Origin: Lepturacanthus savala
Taxonomy: Eukaryota; Chordata; Actinopteri; Scombriformes; Trichiuridae
Reading direction: 5' to 3'
Assembly (NCBI GenBank): GCA_030544235.1
Contig: CM060481.1
Coordinates: 11,670,892-11,734,891, forward strand
DNA length: 64,000 nucleotides
Below the pieces are notes generated by a model that ran no database searches, had not been told where the DNA came from, and saw only the letters and a program-made list of their open reading frames with translations. This document shows, in pieces, positions 13,101 through 26,504 of this stretch (within the stretch, counting starts at the first letter, position 1; the number at the start of each line of letters is the position of its first letter). A program made the translations under genes and the position numbers.

Positions 13101-13938
13101 CCTCCACATGGCTGCCTTTGGTAAATCTACATTATCAATCTGCGACAAGAAAGAACAAAAAAAAGACCCCCGCAACCCCTTTTTTCCCCCCCTTCATCGT
13201 TCCATTCTCAATGTGACCTGAGGAATGTCATCCCGTCATTTGAATTTTTAGACTATAATAGTTTTGACCCCACTCTAATTTAGGGTCATTACAAGCAAAA
13301 TGAGAAATCGCGTGTAAAGCCAAAACAAAATGTTCACACTGCGTTGCCCAGATGGACTCCATTTTTTTCCGGTGACATCAATCAACAATCGGCTGATGAT
13401 TAAAGCAACAAAATATCAATTACACGCAACAATTTTCCACCTGATCGACTCTTATGTTTGCCGGTGCATTTCCAGCAGGAACACGCACTGCTTCCATGTA
13501 TGGTGGTGTTTCTGAACACAAAGCAAGCCTCCGTCATGCGTGTATGCGTGCATGTATACACACACATATATAGATACATATATCCTCAATAATGTGCACA
13601 AGCACCAAACTGCCCCTGACCTCCCCCCCATTCTGTTTAACCGGTCTCCCTCCCTCCAGCTCCTTGTCAAGACGGATAACCCTCCTCCTGCCTGCTGCCA
13701 CATGGAGCTCATTAACAGAACGGGAGGGAATAAAAGACAGTTTAATTTCAACACAAATAAAGAAGACATTTCGGATTCCACCCAACAAGACGCCTGGCAC
13801 GGCTCGCAGGACCTGAAGCCTCTGTGTGTTTTCTTTAAGGAAGCCTGAAGGCAGATTTATGGTGGGTCCTCAGTAGCAAGCTCCATCACTGCTGTCACTT
13901 CAGGGCCAACGTGGTGGATTGGAGTGAGTGAGGTGGAT

Positions 13939-13944
13939 GTGTGT

Positions 13945-13975
<31 letters not shown>

Positions 13976-13984
13976 GGGGGGGGG
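13939..13984 (+). repeat. (TG)n followed by G run
   Basis: About ten TG units run directly into a G homopolymer of about 26 bases. Such mixed runs are polymorphic and often mis-assembled. Confidence 0.95.
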
Positions 13985-14782
13985 TGTAGAGAGGAGGGAG
14001 CCAAGGATGGAGCCATGCAGGACCCTGGACGTGTTCTATAAGAAGGCCAAACGAAAGCAGGTCTGGTGCTCTTGGACAGCTAAAACAGCTCATTAATGAA
14101 TTGGTAGAGACTGTGGTGAGGGCTGTGATCCAAGAATCCAAGCCTGGAGATTTTGATCCGCTCCGTGTGTGTATGTGTGTGTGTGTGTACGTGTGTGGGC
14201 GTAGTGCGCGTGCGCACATATTAACGCGTGTGCGCGCGCCTGCACGTCTCCAAACCATCACATTCCTCCGCTCCGCTCCGCGCATGAGTCTCCATCATCA
14301 CCTCGGGACCTGTCTCCTCGCCATCCACAACATCACTCACAGTTGGGAGTTTCTTGAACTACCCGCATCATCAGAACCACGAGAGCTGGCACAGACAATA
14401 GCGCGATGGAAAAAGGAGAGCCCAGTTTCCTTCCCTTCCTCCCCCCCCCTCCCCCTTTCCCTCTCCCCGGCTTCTTTTATAGTCCCCATCTCCCCGAAGC
14501 TCGCATTTAGCACTGCATCCTGGAATGTCTCTATGAGGAGGGTCAGGTCGCAGAAAAACGAGCCATTCACGTAGAATTGAAGGGGGTGGTTTGGGCTGGG
14601 GGGGTCTGGTTGGTGGTGATGGGTCTGACTGATGTGCTGGCATTGTGGGCTGCAGAGGGTGATTATAGATTACAAGAGAAAATGCCCCATGGGAAAGTCA
14701 TCCACCCACTGCCCATCATCCGGGGCACCAGGCCCGCGCGTCGTGGGAAATGAGTCAATCATGATCCGTTATGTTGTGTTTG

Positions 14783-14785
<3 letters not shown>

Positions 14786-14858
<73 letters not shown>
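14786..14858 (+). repeat. (GA)n microsatellite, about 73 bp
   Basis: Uninterrupted GA dinucleotides. The Arg-Glu and Ser-Leu repeat frames through it are artefacts of the tract. Confidence 0.97.
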
Positions 14859-14861
<3 letters not shown>

Positions 14862-16294
14862 GGCGCAGTGAAAGCCCGTTCAGCAGCGAAGCGCTTGTGT
14901 CCATCTGAGGGGAGCATAATGAGGGGCTTTGCGACATGAATGCGCTCGGGGGAGACTGGGAGTGTGGGTGTGGATATGATGAATAATTTAACGCGGAAAT
15001 AAAAAAGATAAATAAAAAAAAACTCGTGCGCTTAATCTTCCGCCGGTGACTCTTGTGGATGTGTGACACATCCAGAGCGCGGGGACAAAAGGCTGCAGCG
15101 GAGCCCGTAGACTGTAGATACAACGACCGACCGCAGCCGCCTGTCACTTCTTCTGGACGCAAAACGGCTACAGCAACAGAATTTCTTTCAGCCGGGGGAG
15201 TTTTCATATGCAAATCACGGTTTAGTTACGGTATGCGACGCAGACCTTCCCATTTTAAGACTTTTTTTTTTTTGTCTGTTCATGATTCATTCTCCTGAGA
15301 AAGTAGAAGGGAGGCACAGTGGCGTCGCCCCCGCTACTAAATACAGTTATTCAAATCCCGCTCGCTCCGAGTACGTCTCTCATTAAAAGCGCCGACCGGG
15401 GAGGAAAGAGCTCTCACATGGACCGGATGAGGAGAAACAACTCCCAACACGAGCTGTGATTAATGCGGCTCCGTTCGAGTGATTTAAAAACAAATAAAGG
15501 CGAGAGTGAGTCAGATGTATTACAAATGTCACTTTTTATATAGGAGGTGGGGAAAAATGGATTTTTAAACGCTCCACTCCTGCACTCTCAGCTCTTACAG
15601 GTGCGTAAAAGCACCCGTGGGTGACAACACACCAAAAATAAACCCCAAATCACTCAAGTAAAAAAAAACAACTCTGTTTTTTTTTGTTTTACACACTTTT
15701 GTTGCGCGTGAATACCACACATAGCGCACGGGCCATTAAGAAATACTGCGCGTAATGGATAAATCGCCTTTATTGGGTGCTGTGTCACCCCTGGGAGCAT
15801 GGGAACCCGTGGCTGCACAAAAGCAAGAGGATTTTCTAAGAAAAAAAAAAGTTGTGCTCATCTTATGTGCCGCGATATACAAACTGCCCCCCCTTTCACA
15901 CACACACACACACACACACGCACGCACTCGAACCAAAATAACCTAAAATTAAAAGAGCATGCGAGTTCGGGCTTGATTGTAATGTGTTTGAAACTTTTAA
16001 CTTCCCGGAGTTGTAAACCGCAAAACCCTCTTCCCCTCTCTTTCTGTGTCTGGCAGCCGTTTCAAAGGCACTTTAACTCGGGGAGTCCGACTCTGAATTT
16101 ATATGGAGCTTTTATATGCGCAGCAGAAAGCTTCAGAAAAAAGTTCTATAAAGGAGGAGGAAGTTTTTGTTTTCTTTGCGTCAGCCAACACATCTAATAA
16201 TATAACGAGGCTCTGAACGCACCAGAAAGGCAACATGCGGCGGGGGAGGAAGAAATAAAACTCATTTTTTTTCATACAAGAGATACAATCTTAC

Positions 16295-16620
16295 CTTTTT
16301 GGAATAGTAAAAAACGGCGAAGTTATCGGGAGGATGACGCTTCTTGTTCTCAAAACTGATATCACCAAGATTTTTTTTCTTTTAAAAAAACGTTAAAAAA
16401 AAGTACCTTACAACTAATGGAAATGCGATTTAAAGGAGGGGAAAAAAAATCAAAACACAAAGTCGTCCTCTACAGTGTCCAGTAGTCCCCTCAGTTTTCA
16501 CTTCTATTGTTGTTGCCTATCAATCGGATTAGGCGACTGCTCTGGTGCGTGTTTGCAGTTTTCTTGCTGATTTAACTGGTCTCTAGTGGGCTGGAGTGTG
16601 TGTGAGAAGTGTGTGTGTGA
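16295..16620 (-). other. ndnf: Candidate ndnf 5' UTR exon and promoter
   Basis: On the minus strand the sequence AAAAAG|GTAAGATTG at 16295/16294 is a near-ideal 5' splice site. It would join the acceptor at 10141-10142 just before the ndnf ATG. A CCAAT box on the minus strand (ATTGG at 16689-16693 on the plus strand) and GC-rich sequence at 16640-16670 lie upstream, which suggests a start site near 16610-16640. The 5' limit is a guess. No transcript evidence is available here. Confidence 0.35.
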
Positions 16621-18060
16621 GTGGGTATCCCGAGTGCTGGCAGTGCGTCCCTCCCCTGCCGCGCCACTGCTATTGAAACCTCCACTGGATTGGAGGCAAA
16701 AAAAAAACTGGTGCGAAACTTCTTCTTCTTCTTCCCTGCGCTCCCTGTAGGAAGACACAGAACCAGCCCACTCCTCCTAGAAACACCACACTGAGAGAGG
16801 GGGGGGGGGGGGGAACAGGGACCAGGAGTTGCTCTGACTGACCCTCAAAACTCTGACTCTGTAGAGGGAGAAGAATCTGGCAGACGCATCACCTGAATAC
16901 GCAAATAAAGTCTGAGTTTAAACTTTACATTCAAATGCAGTTCGGGCTTAGAAAAACACTCCAGGGTGAGTCCTGCTGCAGAGGAAGCGCTCAGATGTCT
17001 GCAGAGCATAAATCTAACCTCTTTGCTTTCTTAAGAGAGCCGGGGGTTCCCCCTCATACTTTTTTTTTTATTATTATCATTATTTCCTCACATGTTTACT
17101 GTGATGCTCCCTGGAAATTATTACTTTGGGCAGTAGCGCCCCGTCGGAAGAGTCACGCAACCCTCGGGGCTTATCGGTGCGTAAAGGCACGCTTTACCCC
17201 CGGTAGCTGGCTGTGCAAAAACACGATCACAATAAAGGCTGAGCGACTTTGATGATGACAGGAAATACATTGGGGCACGGGCAAAAAAAAAACAGAGAAG
17301 TTGCCGATCAAGTGTGTTGGAAATTCCCCCCAGTGAGACATAAGCGCTATTGTCTGGGAAGCAAATATTTATCCAAGATAAGAGCCAGTCGCTGAACTCT
17401 TGTCTCGGGAGTGAATTGCCCCCACCGAAATTTATGGCTTGATGGGGGGTCCATGTCTGATGAGCAGGCAATCTAGATTTAGAGGATGCTGCCGGTTCCT
17501 GCTGTTTCCTCCTCCTCCTCCTCCTCCTCCCCCCCCAGGAGGAACCGTCTTTCATGTCGTGTTGTGGCACATTTTCACGCATGAAAAGCGCGCAGGTTGC
17601 AAGATCAGCTTCCTGCGGGATCATACATGACACCTTCATCCCCTTTACGTGATATGTTGGCAGTGACACTCGTGACAAATAGTCTTGTCAGCATTTAAAA
17701 CGTGTGCCAATTCTTGTTCAGAAAGAGCAGGTAGATGAAGATGGTGGTATGCGATCAATATAATTCGCTTAGCATTGTTCAGAAACATGCTGATTTTTCC
17801 CAGAAAAGATATTTTAAAAATAGTTCTTTAAACCTGAGATCGGTTCATTATCAATGATGCTACATGTTGGTTAGTGTTTGTGGGAGAAACTGGACAAAGT
17901 GTTGGTACAACAGCGTCATCTAGCGGCTGCTAGAGAAGAGTGTCAAATATTCACTGGGAAGGGAAAAGGGGGGTATTTCTGTAATAGAGGATTTATATAG
18001 AAAAAGCATAAAGGTCAAATTAACTGAACAATAGGTATAGAGACAAAGGTTCAGGAAAAC

Positions 18061-18063
<3 letters not shown>

Positions 18064-18107
<44 letters not shown>
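18064..18107 (+). repeat. (CA)n microsatellite
   Basis: About 22 CA units in an intergenic position. Confidence 0.97.
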
Positions 18108-18112
<5 letters not shown>

Positions 18113-20325
18113 ACGACCACTCATCACAAACATCAGTTAGTTAAAATACCACAATCTGCACAATCCTACATGTGTTTAAGTAGTCTGACAAAGGAGCAAT
18201 GATGTATTTGCACATATAACCTACACACACAGGTGAATATGTGTTTGTGCTTGTGTGTGTTTGTGTGTGTGTGCACATATGTGTGTGTGTGTGCACATAT
18301 GTGTGTGTGTGTGTGTGTGTTGGGAAGGGGGGGGGTTATTGATGCCGGGGTTCATGATTAGTGCCGCTGTGACTTTCACATCCTTGGGATTAAAATAGAT
18401 GCCAAATTGAATCTGCTATTAGCCACACCACCAAGCTGTGAAAACGAATCCACTCTGGGGACATGTATACTCACAATACACACACTCACACACACATGCA
18501 CACACACACGCGCACACACATATACACTGACCCAGCTACATGCCAGAATCTTGAAAATGTATCCACACCAGGGACAGTTTAGTACAGATGGAGGGAGGAG
18601 GGGAATAAGGAGGTGGGAAACGCTCCTGTAACGATAATCCCTCTGCACTGTTTCAGCTCCACTGCAGAGACTGAAAAAAAATCTTATTTTAACAGATTTA
18701 TTGAGGAAAAGTCACACAAAATGCACATTTTTGACCTTGAGAAATTCAAGCGAGCCACACGTGTTCTTCCCTCTAACACCCTGTTTCCACACAATCACAC
18801 ACTGTACTTTCACATCTGCTGCTGTTGGTCACTGAGCAGGTTCACTGAAGTTTTGGAGGAGGCAACTGCCTCGCTGCGGTGCGGGCATGTGCTACGTTAA
18901 GCAACTCTCATAAAAATCAAACCTCAATTTGCATACATTTTCATTGGAACTACTTTCTGCTGAAGAAATAGTCCCCGCGAAAACACTGCGTTCGCTGGAT
19001 TATCCAGATTAACTGGAGCATGGATTCTGGGAAGAGACGTGCTATTGTTGGAACTCGGGCTTGTATTTTTGCTCACCTCCTGTGTGTTTTTGGGAAGCCG
19101 CATTAATGTCGGATATCTCAAAAACTGGTCAAATAAAACCAAAAATAGACCATAATAACAATAATTTAGGTGAACCGATTATTTTTCTGAGTTTATGAGG
19201 ATTTAACCCAGTGAACTGCGGTGATGGTTCATGGTTTGTTATCAGCGTGAAACGTGGAGATCGGGTCTGACTTGTTTGCTTTGGGATAACAGGTCATCCA
19301 TTGAAGAGATCTTGTTCTCCATCCTGTTTGTTGAGCGTTCGCTCATGAGGTCAGCTGCAGGCGTCCGGCCGATGCATCCGATTGATGATCAGCAATATGT
19401 GTTTTGGGTCCTAAAGATGTTTTCAGGTTGCGAACTGAGATTAGGAGTCATTATGCTTTGTGTGTTTGCTTTTGTGGAATGGGGCTGGCTAACTGATCTC
19501 CTTACACTTCCTCAATGGCTCAGATAATCCATTCATACGGTTTGGATTGGAAACTAATATCTTATTGGAGTGAAACACATTCACAGAGTGTGACGCCTGG
19601 AAGGTCTACTTACTCATGTCCATTTAATGCCGTCTAAAAGGCTTTCCATCACAGCCTGAGAAAAAAAAGGAGGTGGAGGCCTGCCTTTTAGCGTTCCTAC
19701 CTACCTCCTACTGAGTTCATCATTAACTCACAAGAGCTAAGAGCATTCTCCACTCTGTAAACATTTCTCCCCATCATTTTTTCCCCCTGTTGCCTCTTAT
19801 AAGGTGGAAGCGGGGGAGGAGGAACATTTTATGACCTCTGACCCATAGGCTGAAGATGGTAGAAGCTCATACAGTGGTCAAAACAAGCGGTTGGGTGACA
19901 CTGAAAGCATCAGCTCTAGTGAGAAAGAGTAGGAGGAAAGACAGAAGGTTACAGTTCAAGGGAAAGAATGAGGGAGGGAAGGACATCCTGTGCAAGTTTT
20001 CCTCCGGCGTGTACCCACCTGGCCTTCAGCAGATGCCTCTGTCAGCTAATACAACATGAACCTGTGAGAGGAGATAAGGCAGGAACCCAAGGGCTCATTA
20101 GGCTGCTTTAAGGTATTCTCTTGTTGGCTTGTTAAGTTAATGGCAGAGATAAACACAGATAAACATACAGAGCTTTTTGGGTGACATGAGCAGTTCAGCA
20201 TTTGTAAAATTAGTCAGTTACCCAGAAGAAGGAGAAGAAGGAGAAGAAGAAGAAGAAGAAGGAAAAAAGACAAGAAGCCACAATTGAAACCAGATGAAAG
20301 AGGACACTAGTGAAGAGTGCATGTC

Positions 20326-20402
20326 GTGTCAGCGTCTAACTTCCTCTCATTATCCAATAAGAGAGCACTGTGTCAGCGTCCAACTTCATCCCATTATCCA
20401 GT
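20326..20402 (+). repeat. Two-copy 44-bp tandem repeat
   Basis: TGTCAGCGTC at 20327 recurs at 20371. The following bases AACTTCxTCxCATTATCCA also recur with two substitutions. Both copies contain ATTATCCA. The unit spacing is 44 bp. Confidence 0.8.
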
Positions 20403-21276
20403 GCAGCAGCGGCTGGGCAGCGGTGCCTGAGACACTCAGGGGACGGGAGACATAAACAACAGAGCAAAGTTCAAGATGCACAATCTCACACACACACACA
20501 CACGCAGGGAAGAAGATTCAGACAGGAGTCTGTGCCGGGGCCTTTTTAGTGAAACTCTAGAGCGCAGCAGCTCCAGGCGTGGTATGCCGATTGTAAACAC
20601 AGCCGAGAGGAGGCAGAAGCAAGTGGAGGAGGAGGAGGAGGAGGCACTCTGCTTTTTTTTTCTGTCTCCAGGCAAGTGGAGGACAAACCTGCAGAAGCAT
20701 TACATCACATGTAACATAAAACACAGCTGACATTCATACATATCCGCAGCAATGTAAACGCATCTCTACATCACCTCCAAGCACTTCTCATTTAATCTTT
20801 AATTATTGTAACAAGAGTACTAATTGCTACAGAGGAGATCAAAACGCTGAACAGGCCGAGGGTTTTTATGGTGTAACTCTATCTTAGAGATGTGTCCCAT
20901 TGTGAGACAGAGGAGTGTGTTACCGGATATAACAGCTGCACCCACAAAGTATAGCGTATGCGGCAGTGTAACAAATGGCTCCAGCACATGCTTATCCACC
21001 TTGGACAGTTATAGGAATATGTTTACGCTCTGGCAGATGCAGCAGCGGAGCAATGCAATGTTAAACCCGGGGCTCTGCAAGGCCACATGTTTGACATACG
21101 CAGGCTTTGTAAGCCGAGATGAGAATATGTGGACAAGATAAATATATAAATAACAGAGGGGTTGGTTTGATATCCTGGAAAACACTGGGTACATTTTATT
21201 TTTTAAAGGGCTACAATGCTAAATTTCTAAATGGAATTATGGAAGGATTTTTTTTTTTACAGTGTCATTTACATGC

Positions 21277-21316
21277 AAAATACAACACTGTTTCACAATG
21301 TACAATGTTGTATTTT
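21277..21316. repeat. Imperfect hairpin, 14-bp stem
   Basis: AAAATACAACACTG (21277-21290) pairs with CAATGTTGTATTTT (21303-21316) with one non-Watson-Crick position and a 12-base loop. The stem is too short for a typical microRNA precursor. Confidence 0.75.
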
Positions 21317-22397
21317 ACTGAAATGTTTACTGAAACTTCTAAAATAATACTTAAATATAACATCTATTGTAATATGACATAACATGTAACAAGCCTGTCT
21401 ATATTTGTGTTTTGATCACTAAGTAGTACTTTGGGAGTACAGAAGCAACCATAAAGCATATTTTTAAATGTAAAAAGAGACATATGAGGTAAATGAGGAA
21501 AAACTTAGAGTCTCGAGAATATTTTTTTTTCTTTTTATTGCTTCACTTGTAAAAACAAAGAATTCCAATAAGCAACTATGCTGCGTGTGATGTGGAAACT
21601 CAAAGCCGCCAGTGCACAAACAGTGAGAATGGACTTTACAGGGAAGGAGGAGAGAGAGAAATTTATGAAACGTGCAATTTGCATGTTCATAGATTCTGGA
21701 TTCTTTTTTTATGAGGGAAAATGGGTAATTTTTCATTTTTTTTTCTTTTTAACTAGGTAATTCTTTTGATACCCCACCAAACACACACACGCACACATGT
21801 GCACACACACAAACACACACATACAACTGAGTTTACTCATTTCTTCTATTTCTTGCCTTCTTCCTAATTAATACATCTGACCATTTTTTAAATGATCAAA
21901 CATTTAGTATACACAGTATATGAGCATATAGTACAGACATCACACAAAAGAGCATTTTGGGAAATACATAAATCCACAGACCCGATTTCATATAATTTTT
22001 TTTATATAAAGGCTTAATTTCATACAAGATGTGAATTATGAACATATTGTATAATGTGAGTGACTGCACAGTGAATGTATGTGAATGCATTTACATATTG
22101 TGGATACAAAAAACAATGTTTCTAAAAACAAATTGGATCATTGGAACATACCATGACAACCACAAGAGACGCTTGCTCACTTATGAAGGATGGAAAATGG
22201 ACACTTGTGCGGACACACAAGGGATCTATTAACTGAAGGTGAACTGAAGCTAAACCATTCTGTCAGTTTACAAAAAGAAAAAAATGACAAGAAAATAAAA
22301 AATGGGGCAGGGCTCAATAAGCTTCGGCTTCTCCTGCTTCCCTTTCGACCATGTTTGTTGTTTATTGAGACTATAATGATGTGTGATGTAATCTGAT

Positions 22398-22433
22398 GAA
22401 AGAAAGAAAGAAAGAAAGAAAGAAAGAAAAAGA
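22398..22433 (+). repeat. (GAAA)n microsatellite
   Basis: About eight GAAA units. Confidence 0.95.
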
Positions 22434-25093
22434 GAGGAAATGCTCCTTGTAAGTTTTAAATTCACAACTTTGAGTTTCCTCTCATAATCTGGTAAACAAA
22501 GAGAGGACCTTTTATGGCTTTTCTGTATAAAATCTGCGTTTCTCATTTCTCAAACCACAGTTTCAAAAATCTGACTTATGTCAATATTTTATAGTCTGGC
22601 AGAAGAAACAGAGCGCAAACTGGTAGCTTAGGATATCAAATGTAAATCATGCATTTTCAAAACCTGCATTCATTCCATACATCTGTATTATGCATAAATG
22701 TTGAGACATCAAGCACCTTTTAACACATCATTATGTTCACCATAGTGATGATGCTAAAAAGTGTGTTAATGGAATAACCACGGTGTCTCCAGAGTTTCTA
22801 TCAAGCCGCGGAGAGAATGTTGTAATCATCATAGAGATCTGAGGAAGCCCAGCGAGGTGCTCAGACTTTATTAGATTTGTTCTCTGGTTGTCAGGGGGAA
22901 TATCTACAAATATACTTACTGTCTGTTGAGGAGGATTTTCAGTAGGTCCCAAAAGAGACTTTACAGGAAAAGACCGTAAAATCCTTTCAGAGAACATTCC
23001 AGCAACAATATCACAGTCTACTGAAGCAAGCCAAGTTTATAGCTCTGATATGAAATGTTGGAGATGAATCTACCCAGCACACACACACACTCACACGGCT
23101 CTAGAGAAGGATATGAAAATCTCGTTTACTGGACTGAAAAACATTATCAATTAAATATATTATAAAGAGATTTTGCGTTGACTTTAATATGATAGAATTC
23201 ACTCCCTGGTTCCCAAATGTCATGTCTGCTAAGACAGTATGTGGGATTGGCTGTCAAACCAGTGAAGTATTGGAATGGAAACACTGCTCCCTCCTGGTCT
23301 TAGTCACACACTGCCATTATTTGTGTAGAATCACTTACAATATCTATATAGATATGTATAGCATCTAGATTAGCTTCAGTAAAATGTTCTATATACATTG
23401 TGCTGGTGTAAAGAAGTCAAACGTATGTAATAAATTCGTAACAATAAAGGGAATTAATAGACAGCTTTGCCTATTGCTTCTTTACATTTCTTCCAATGTA
23501 TTTCATTTGTAGAGTCACGTATCAAAAAACACAAATTCTGAGGCTTTATGATCTCTAGAGCAACATAACACCCTCTACCTCCAGACCTTTGATTTGAATA
23601 AGGAAAAGATCCCCTGATAGAAATGGAGGAAACCTCTGGAAGAACAAAGGAATGATCAAATCTCTTCCAGGATGGACAGACATGCAGCAGATGTGTGTAC
23701 AAGAATAGACCAAGAAAGCTAAATCACAGAAATGCAGCGTGGACAAACAGATTGATATCAGGTGGGGCTATAACCACTTAAAAAAAATCCATATGATATA
23801 TAATAAAACAAACGCTATGTATAATAATGGTTGAATAATTATTAACTTGAATAAATGTAAGGGAACACAGACTAAACCAAAACCAGTGCAGTGGAACTGA
23901 GAGTCTATCTATAAAAAACAAGTTCATGGAAACTTTCCATGCAGCTCCAAAGAATTCAGAATGAAGAGTTTGAATTGACCAGCATGTGCATAAATATTCC
24001 ACAAACACAAACTAACAGGGAAAGAGTAGTAGAATATTTACTGTAGCTGTGGGTTATTTATTTTAATGATTGGTTTCCTCGTAGATTTATTTTGTCAGAG
24101 AATCTATGACTTCTTATTATGTTGTAAATGCTAAAAGTGTAATAACAAACAGTGACAATCGGTGTCGAGGGAGAACATCAGTTCTCTTTGTTCAATAAAT
24201 CATTTGCACTGTTCCAAAAAGGAACCTGAGGAAGTTGGTTTTCTTTTCTCCTCGTATTTGATTTTTATTTTTGCATGATGTGATCATTTGAAACAGTGAA
24301 GACTGATATTTAATCCACGTTCTTGATGAGCTAAATGAATTAACTTCACATCTTATCAGCAGCTTCAAAGAATGATTGTAATTGGTGCAAGTGTTCTCCA
24401 AGGATAGGATTGTGTTTAGGAGGTGAACAATCTCACGAAAGGAAAGTAATTGTTGTGCTTTGAATGGGTGATTAAAGCATTCAACGAAATGAAATAGGGT
24501 TGAAGATGTTATCTGCTTCTTTTTTTCTTTACAGATCATGTAAATAGGTGTTAAAGTAATGACAATGCACTTTTTTTTCTTTTACACAAATGCACTTTAC
24601 ATGCTCACCTAACAAGGGTTTAATTAGGCCGGTTTTAAGGAAACTCCTCCATAAACCTGCACAGGACGCCATCTGCACCAGCTGCCCTTCTCCATTCACC
24701 TTCTCCATTCTGCTCTCTGTGTCCTCAATGGACAAACTGTCAAGCTGGGGTGCAGACAAGTCAACAAAAGCCAGAGGAGGGTCAGTCGGGGGAAGGGGCT
24801 GTTTACTATATATCAGATTAAGCTTCTTTTGTGTAATCTTCAATGGCCATCACCTGGACTAAAGTTGTGCAGATCATTATAAACTTTTTTTTTAATTCCG
24901 AAAATGAGAAATGAGTTGAATCACCTCTGCCTTACAAGTAAATAAACCCTTCATTTGAAAAAAATCACAATTTCACAATTTTCAATTTCACAATTAACCA
25001 GCAGATTGATTTATATATATTATATTATATATTTGCTTGAGGGTCATGAGAAAATGCACCTTGTATTATTAATGCCTGCATATACCACTCTTA

Positions 25094-25107
25094 CCACGAG
25101 GTGGCAG
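25094..25107 (+). promoter_or_regulatory. CTCF-like binding motif
   Basis: CCACGAGGTGGCAG matches the vertebrate CTCF core consensus CCASYAGRKGGCRS at 13 of 14 positions (the G at position 5 is the mismatch). It lies between the divergent genes ndnf and cpeb2, where an insulator or loop anchor would make sense. A motif match alone does not show occupancy. Confidence 0.4.
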
Positions 25108-25469
25108 TAACATGTAAAGTTTACAGTTCAACCACAGCTTCAATGAGGAAGAATCAGTATGGTCCAGTGAATAGAGGAGGGTTCATCACAGTAAAAGACA
25201 GTAGTAGATGGGCTCACATACTCACTGCTACTACATGAACTACTTAGGAAAAAAGGCCAGGTCATATAAACAAGGTACAACCTGTCCAGGCTCTGCAAAA
25301 GGGAACTCATTCCAAATATAATGTTTCCCCAAATCATGAGCATACATTCTAAAGTTAAAGCAGGTCCAAATGAGTAATCATCAAGGATTCTGACAAGGAA
25401 TATCTGATTTTTTGGGTTGATTGTAACATGCAGTAGAAGCAGGAGAAAACTATCCCTGTCTCATGTGTA

Positions 25470-25470
25470 T

Positions 25471-25538
<68 letters not shown>
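25470..25538. repeat. (TA)n microsatellite, about 69 bp
   Basis: Uninterrupted TA dinucleotides; self-complementary and likely unstable in length. Confidence 0.97.
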
Positions 25539-25542
<4 letters not shown>

Positions 25543-26442
25543 CTGTCAATTTTATCTTGTTTTAAGAACATGTTAATCTTGTTTTGTTTGTTTTGTGTTT
25601 TAATTCTAGAAAATTGTCTGAAATCAGGCCACTGGAATAAGATAATTTTCTGATGAAAATTCAAACAAGTCAGAAACAACAATAATCGGCTCTGTGTGTA
25701 CTGTATATATTTTGGTCTATTGCATAAATTGACAAAATATCAGACCATGTTATGCTGAAGCTTGTTTTAGAGAATATTATAAATTTGGACAGTTGTCCAA
25801 TTGTGATAGGAGGACAACCTCCAGAAAATTACACATTACAAGCCATTAGCCAAAAAAAGATGAAGCTATAATGTCTTTTAGCTACTAACAAGCTCAAAAG
25901 AAGGAAATAAGCAAAATTATCTTTTTCACTAACATCTGTGCCCTTTTTCCACATGCTGGACCCAGGGACACCTGTCATCATTGACCTCTGACCCCCAGCT
26001 GGAGCTCTGTTCTTGGTACACTTGAGATGCCCCCTGAAAACGTATGGTAGAACAGTATATAAGCCCACACGGAGGCAGACACACACCTAATTGCATTACG
26101 AGCAATAATGCATGTACTGACAGACAGGTGCTTCTTGAGATTAAATCAGAAAACACACTGCCGGTGTGCATGTGAGGGGAGGCGGGTTTCCTCTTTGTTT
26201 CTCCTTTCAATAGCATTAACGGTTTCCCTAAATGTCTGAGACCCCTGTTGTTGCCTGACACGACTGTGTGTGTGCATGCGTGTGTGTGTGCCTTTCGTGT
26301 ATTTGTGTGCAAATAAACGACCTATGGAAAGCAGAAGGGCTGCAGGCTGTTATCTGGTCATGCGAATGTTTGCTGTAACAACAGAGCTCTGGCTTCTGTG
26401 CAACCAGCAAAGGAAATTTACTCTGGCATTAAGATAATGCCA

Positions 26443-26448
<6 letters not shown>

Positions 26449-26501
<53 letters not shown>
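26449..26501 (+). repeat. (CA)n microsatellite, about 52 bp
   Basis: Uninterrupted CA units in the intergenic interval. Confidence 0.97.

Positions 26502-26504
<3 letters not shown>

Larger units (their letters stand above)
10141..16294 (-). other. Predicted first intron of ndnf
   Basis: This gap lies between the acceptor just 5' of the ndnf ATG and a strong donor at 16294. No coding sequence was recognised. It holds an old GCTAAGCTAA-type repeat at about 10800-11040, a (TG)n-G(n) tract at 13939-13984, a (GA)n tract at 14786-14858, a CA tract near 15896-15919, and CpG-containing sequence from about 14200 to 15500 that could include regulatory DNA. Open frames here are interrupted and low-complexity. 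Confidence 0.45.

Noticed and set aside
17121..17678. 185-codon open frame on the minus strand
   Set aside because: Low-complexity Arg-rich segment from a (TCC)n tract, no domain and no splice partners.
17905..17930. CATCTAGCGGCTGC as a CTCF site
   Set aside because: The spacing between the CTAG and GGC parts is one base short of the CTCF core consensus.
21277..21316. Hairpin as a microRNA precursor
   Set aside because: A 14-bp stem is too short for a typical pre-miRNA and no familiar mature sequence is present.
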